Source: Bacillota bacterium (lineage in GTDB: Bacteria; Bacillota; Clostridia; Lachnospirales; Lachnospiraceae). From it: DNA of 64,000 nt. The notes under the pieces are model-generated. The model ran no database searches. It was not told where the DNA came from and saw only the letters and a program-made list of their open reading frames with translations. Position numbers and translations under genes: made by a program. Where the stretch lies: contig JAEZKL010000174.1 in assembly GCA_023415475.1 (NCBI GenBank), positions 1 to 64,000 of the forward strand, given 5' to 3'. Positions within the stretch are counted from its first letter, which is position 1, and each line of letters opens with the position of its first letter. Of the stretch, positions 62,005 through 64,000 are shown in pieces.

Positions 62005-63537
62005 TTAATAAATTTGTGCTTCCTTGATATTGTCCTTCGGATCTTCTTCATACCAAGTCTCACTTAAGGGTAGCTTTATATTCGAAGAAACATTTTTCAC
62101 AAAGTTAGTGTTCTTCAGAACCTTAACTGCTTTCCTTGCCAACTCGAAAGCCCCGGAATAACCCATGTAATTAAATTGTTGGCCGAATAGCGGTATGTTA
62201 GGAATCCCCAATTTTGATACCCATCCATTGGCGTTCATATGGCCGATATACAGATCCGGCTTCAGCTTATTTAACAAGTTCAGCTCTTCAGCCGGTTGAC
62301 CTGCTGCAACCTCAATGATTAATTCCTGATTATCCATATCCTCCAATATTTCTTCTACAAAGCGGTCTACATTATGAGCTTTTACTCCTACCAGCTTCAT
62401 ACCTAAGGACGCGAAGAATTCTGCTGTCGTTAATATCCTTGTCTCCCCTCCCCCAACAAAGACACTCTTTCCTTCTAGGGCTTTTTTCAAGGGCTCTAAG
62501 GCTTCCTTCAATTGCTGGTTCTCGAAGCGGATCAGCCGCTCGGCCTCTTCCTCTAGCTGAAAGCGTTCCGCAATCAGTCGCACCCATTGATTTGTATTTC
62601 TAATACCGATTGGCAAAGTATCGATCAAGTAATCCGTACCAAATCGTTCTTTCAGATGACCCAACAGATAATCATCGTGTGTTGCACAGATGCTGACATT
62701 CAGAGCGGCCTCTCCAATATGTGCGATATCCTCTATGGATGCATGTAAAGGAAGCACACGAGGAAGCAGTCCCAGAGCACTTACCAGCCTGGCAAGCTCC
62801 ACCTCGTCACCGTTACTGTTTGAACCCACATTAAAAATATTTACCGTTCTGCTGATTTTGTATCTCTGCGCTGCATCCCTCTCCTCGATCGGCACAACCT
62901 GCTCATATTGCTTAATCGGTTCCACCAGATGTCGTAGTACACCGTGATATGCAGAATCATATCCGGAAGCAACAAATTTACTTTTAAAGCCTTCGCAATG
63001 AACCGGAACAATTTTTGCAGAGATTCGGCCATTTAAATCGTTTACCAAAGAGTCAATGTCGTCACCAATAATTCCGGGGACACACCCGTTTGCAATAATA
63101 ATGGCTTCCGGATGATATTCCTTTTCTGCGTACAGAATCGCCTTACGTAGTTTATCGATGCCTCCCTGCACCACATCATTTTCATCCATATTCGTATGAA
63201 GCCATACAAACTCCTCATCCGCTTTTCCCTTAGATGCCCGCATTGTTTTACGAAGCCCTCCCGAGCCCACAAAGCCTGAGCAGCAACCAAGAGGTGAGTG
63301 TATGATCATTACAACATTGGTAAAGCTACTGACAATACCTACAGCAAGCATTAATTGACACCCACCGCTTTGTGAGAATTTTCTATCCTGCAGCTGAGCG
63401 CAGCCGGATTGGATACCATCCTTCAGCTGCCTGCAGGAGCCGCAAAAGGCGGAGCAGGAACCGATTCGCTCTTCTCTAGTAGGCGGAGCATCCGAAATCA
63501 AAAAATGATATGATAAAGTATCTGGGTATTTGGACAT
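62005..63537 (-). CDS. Nitrogenase component 1-like protein (NifD/NifE superfamily)
   Basis: The 510-residue protein (numbering from an in-frame TTG two codons upstream) keeps cysteines matching the three P-cluster ligands: Cys62 in SGGCQ, Cys87 in HSPLGC and Cys154 in NGCVPGIIGDDI. Cys286 in LNVSICATHDDYLLGHLKERFG matches the cofactor-binding Cys of NifD. The NifD cofactor His region is replaced (FGQQFNYMGYSGAF). There is an unusual N-terminal cluster Cys30-x3-Cys34-x2-Cys37-x10-Cys48. It is thus a nitrogenase-like reductase of unknown substrate rather than true NifD, and the sulfur context recalls methylthio-alkane reductase. ATG 63537 has GGAGG ten bases upstream. Confidence 0.88.
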   Translation of the reverse strand: MSKYPDTLSYHFLISDAPPTREERIGSCSAFCGSCRQLKDGIQSGCAQLQDRKFSQSGGCQLMLAVGIVSSFTNVVMIIHSPLGCCSGFVGSGGLRKTMRASKGKADEEFVWLHTNMDENDVVQGGIDKLRKAILYAEKEYHPEAIIIANGCVPGIIGDDIDSLVNDLNGRISAKIVPVHCEGFKSKFVASGYDSAYHGVLRHLVEPIKQYEQVVPIEERDAAQRYKISRTVNIFNVGSNSNGDEVELARLVSALGLLPRVLPLHASIEDIAHIGEAALNVSICATHDDYLLGHLKERFGTDYLIDTLPIGIRNTNQWVRLIAERFQLEEEAERLIRFENQQLKEALEPLKKALEGKSVFVGGGETRILTTAEFFASLGMKLVGVKAHNVDRFVEEILEDMDNQELIIEVAAGQPAEELNLLNKLKPDLYIGHMNANGWVSKLGIPNIPLFGQQFNYMGYSGAFELARKAVKVLKNTNFVKNVSSNIKLPLSETWYEEDPKDNIKEAQIY

Positions 63538-63562
63538 ATGCAACCTTCCTCCTTCTCTCTTA

Positions 63563-64000
63563 TTATCTGGCAGCTACCAGGTTCGATAATAAATCTTCGA
63601 CCAAGGATAAACCTCCGGAAAATCCGGTATATCCTTTATTCAGAACCACTCTATTGCTGACCGGAAATGCTACGGCTAAGAAGCCTGCCCCTAACTTTTC
63701 AGCCAATCCCCTCTCTATCCCTGTTCCTATCACATAGGATGGTCCTAGAGCATCGTAATATTTATGATTCTGATTGAGTGGCCAGCTCTTTCTAATTTCT
63801 TTCAAAATAATCCCTGCATTCTGTTCAAAATTAATAATTGGCTTGGTTTCTGAATTGATGGCATCAAATTTCACCAGATAGCTCTGCTGTTCCTCCTGAT
63901 CGATATCATTGATCGAGGTGAAATGTGGAATCCACCCTAAATCGTTGGCAATGAAGCGGGTAAGCGAAAATGCATAATAGCTGTCTGCTACGATAAGAGC
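63563..64000 (-). CDS. Nitrogenase component 1-like protein, partial (second subunit), off right edge
   Basis: The frame is open from the stop at 63563 to the window edge, 145 residues of C-terminal part. It reads DSYYAFSLTRFIANDLGWIPHF, then VIGTGIERGLAEKLGAGFLAVAFP and GYTGFSGGLSLVEDLLSNLVAAR. This is the C-terminal domain of a nitrogenase component 1 subunit (NifK/NifN-like). An internal GTG could be mistaken for a start but the coding sequence plainly continues beyond it. It is the upstream partner of the 62005-63537 gene, 25 bases apart. Confidence 0.88.
   Translation of the reverse strand, partial: ALIVADSYYAFSLTRFIANDLGWIPHFTSINDIDQEEQQSYLVKFDAINSETKPIINFEQNAGIILKEIRKSWPLNQNHKYYDALGPSYVIGTGIERGLAEKLGAGFLAVAFPVSNRVVLNKGYTGFSGGLSLVEDLLSNLVAAR

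Overview
The window looks like a chromosome segment from an anaerobic, low-GC Gram-positive bacterium, most probably a Clostridia member of the Lachnospiraceae (Lachnoclostridium or Anaerocolumna type). Supporting points are the AT-rich DNA, strong GGAGG ribosome sites with occasional TTG/GTG starts, c-di-GMP-I riboswitches, an Etf-linked lactate dehydrogenase, a superoxide reductase, an LplABC-type sugar importer without its own ATPase, and a nitrogenase-like sulfur locus. No tRNA, rRNA, CRISPR array or complete insertion sequence was seen. The genus is an inference from gene content only.

Region 1 (1-22.7 kb) is an exopolysaccharide locus, mostly one minus-strand operon read from about 22.5 kb down. 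In order it holds an LCP attachment protein, a Wzz-like chain-length protein, a BY-kinase-like ATPase whose P-loop lysine is missing, glycosyltransferases (GT4, GT2, GT4, GT14), a Wzy-like polymerase, a secreted GH16 glycanase with Big_2 domains, two paralogous QueC-like PP-loop proteins, a Wzx flippase, and two paralogous fusions of GT2 with polysaccharide pyruvyl transferase. The initiating sugar-phosphate transferase (255-1637) lies beyond a plus-strand gene for a secreted beta-helix protein. That gene is preceded by two tandem c-di-GMP-I riboswitches, which ties the locus to the biofilm/motility second messenger.

Region 2 (22.7-40 kb) holds a two-gene ABC exporter, a lactate oxidation operon (EtfB, EtfA, GlcD/LctD-type dehydrogenase) with its FadR/LldR-type regulator, a consensus promoter and two matching operators, and assorted housekeeping genes (esterase, CorA, a PRTase-like protein, an ArsC-like protein, a GNAT protein, GlsB and CsbD-like stress proteins). 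It also holds a MITE-like inverted-repeat element and an oligosaccharide ABC importer.

Region 3 (40-47.5 kb) looks acquired. It abuts the cut-off tail of a Big_2 protein and contains a DUF4428/SHOCT-like protein, a DUF2207 protein, LemA, a lipoprotein, and a divergent LytTR response regulator/GHKL kinase pair. The regulator gene carries a frameshift. Three phased direct repeats lie between the divergent units. An AraC regulator follows.

Region 4 (47.6-54.5 kb) has a type I pullulanase, a beta-CASP nuclease, and an oxidative-stress group (Crp/Fnr regulator, desulfoferrodoxin, thioredoxin), then an MFS exporter.

Region 5 (54.6-64 kb, running off the right edge) is the most interesting part. 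Two nitrogenase component-1-like proteins, cysteine synthase, a NifX/NafY-like protein, an SsuABC-type importer and an FtsX/LolD-type ABC cassette with a DUF4418 protein form one long operon. A cysteine-free Rrf2 (CymR-like) regulator faces it. The layout suggests that an organic sulfur compound is imported, reduced by a nitrogenase-like enzyme, and its sulfur captured as cysteine.
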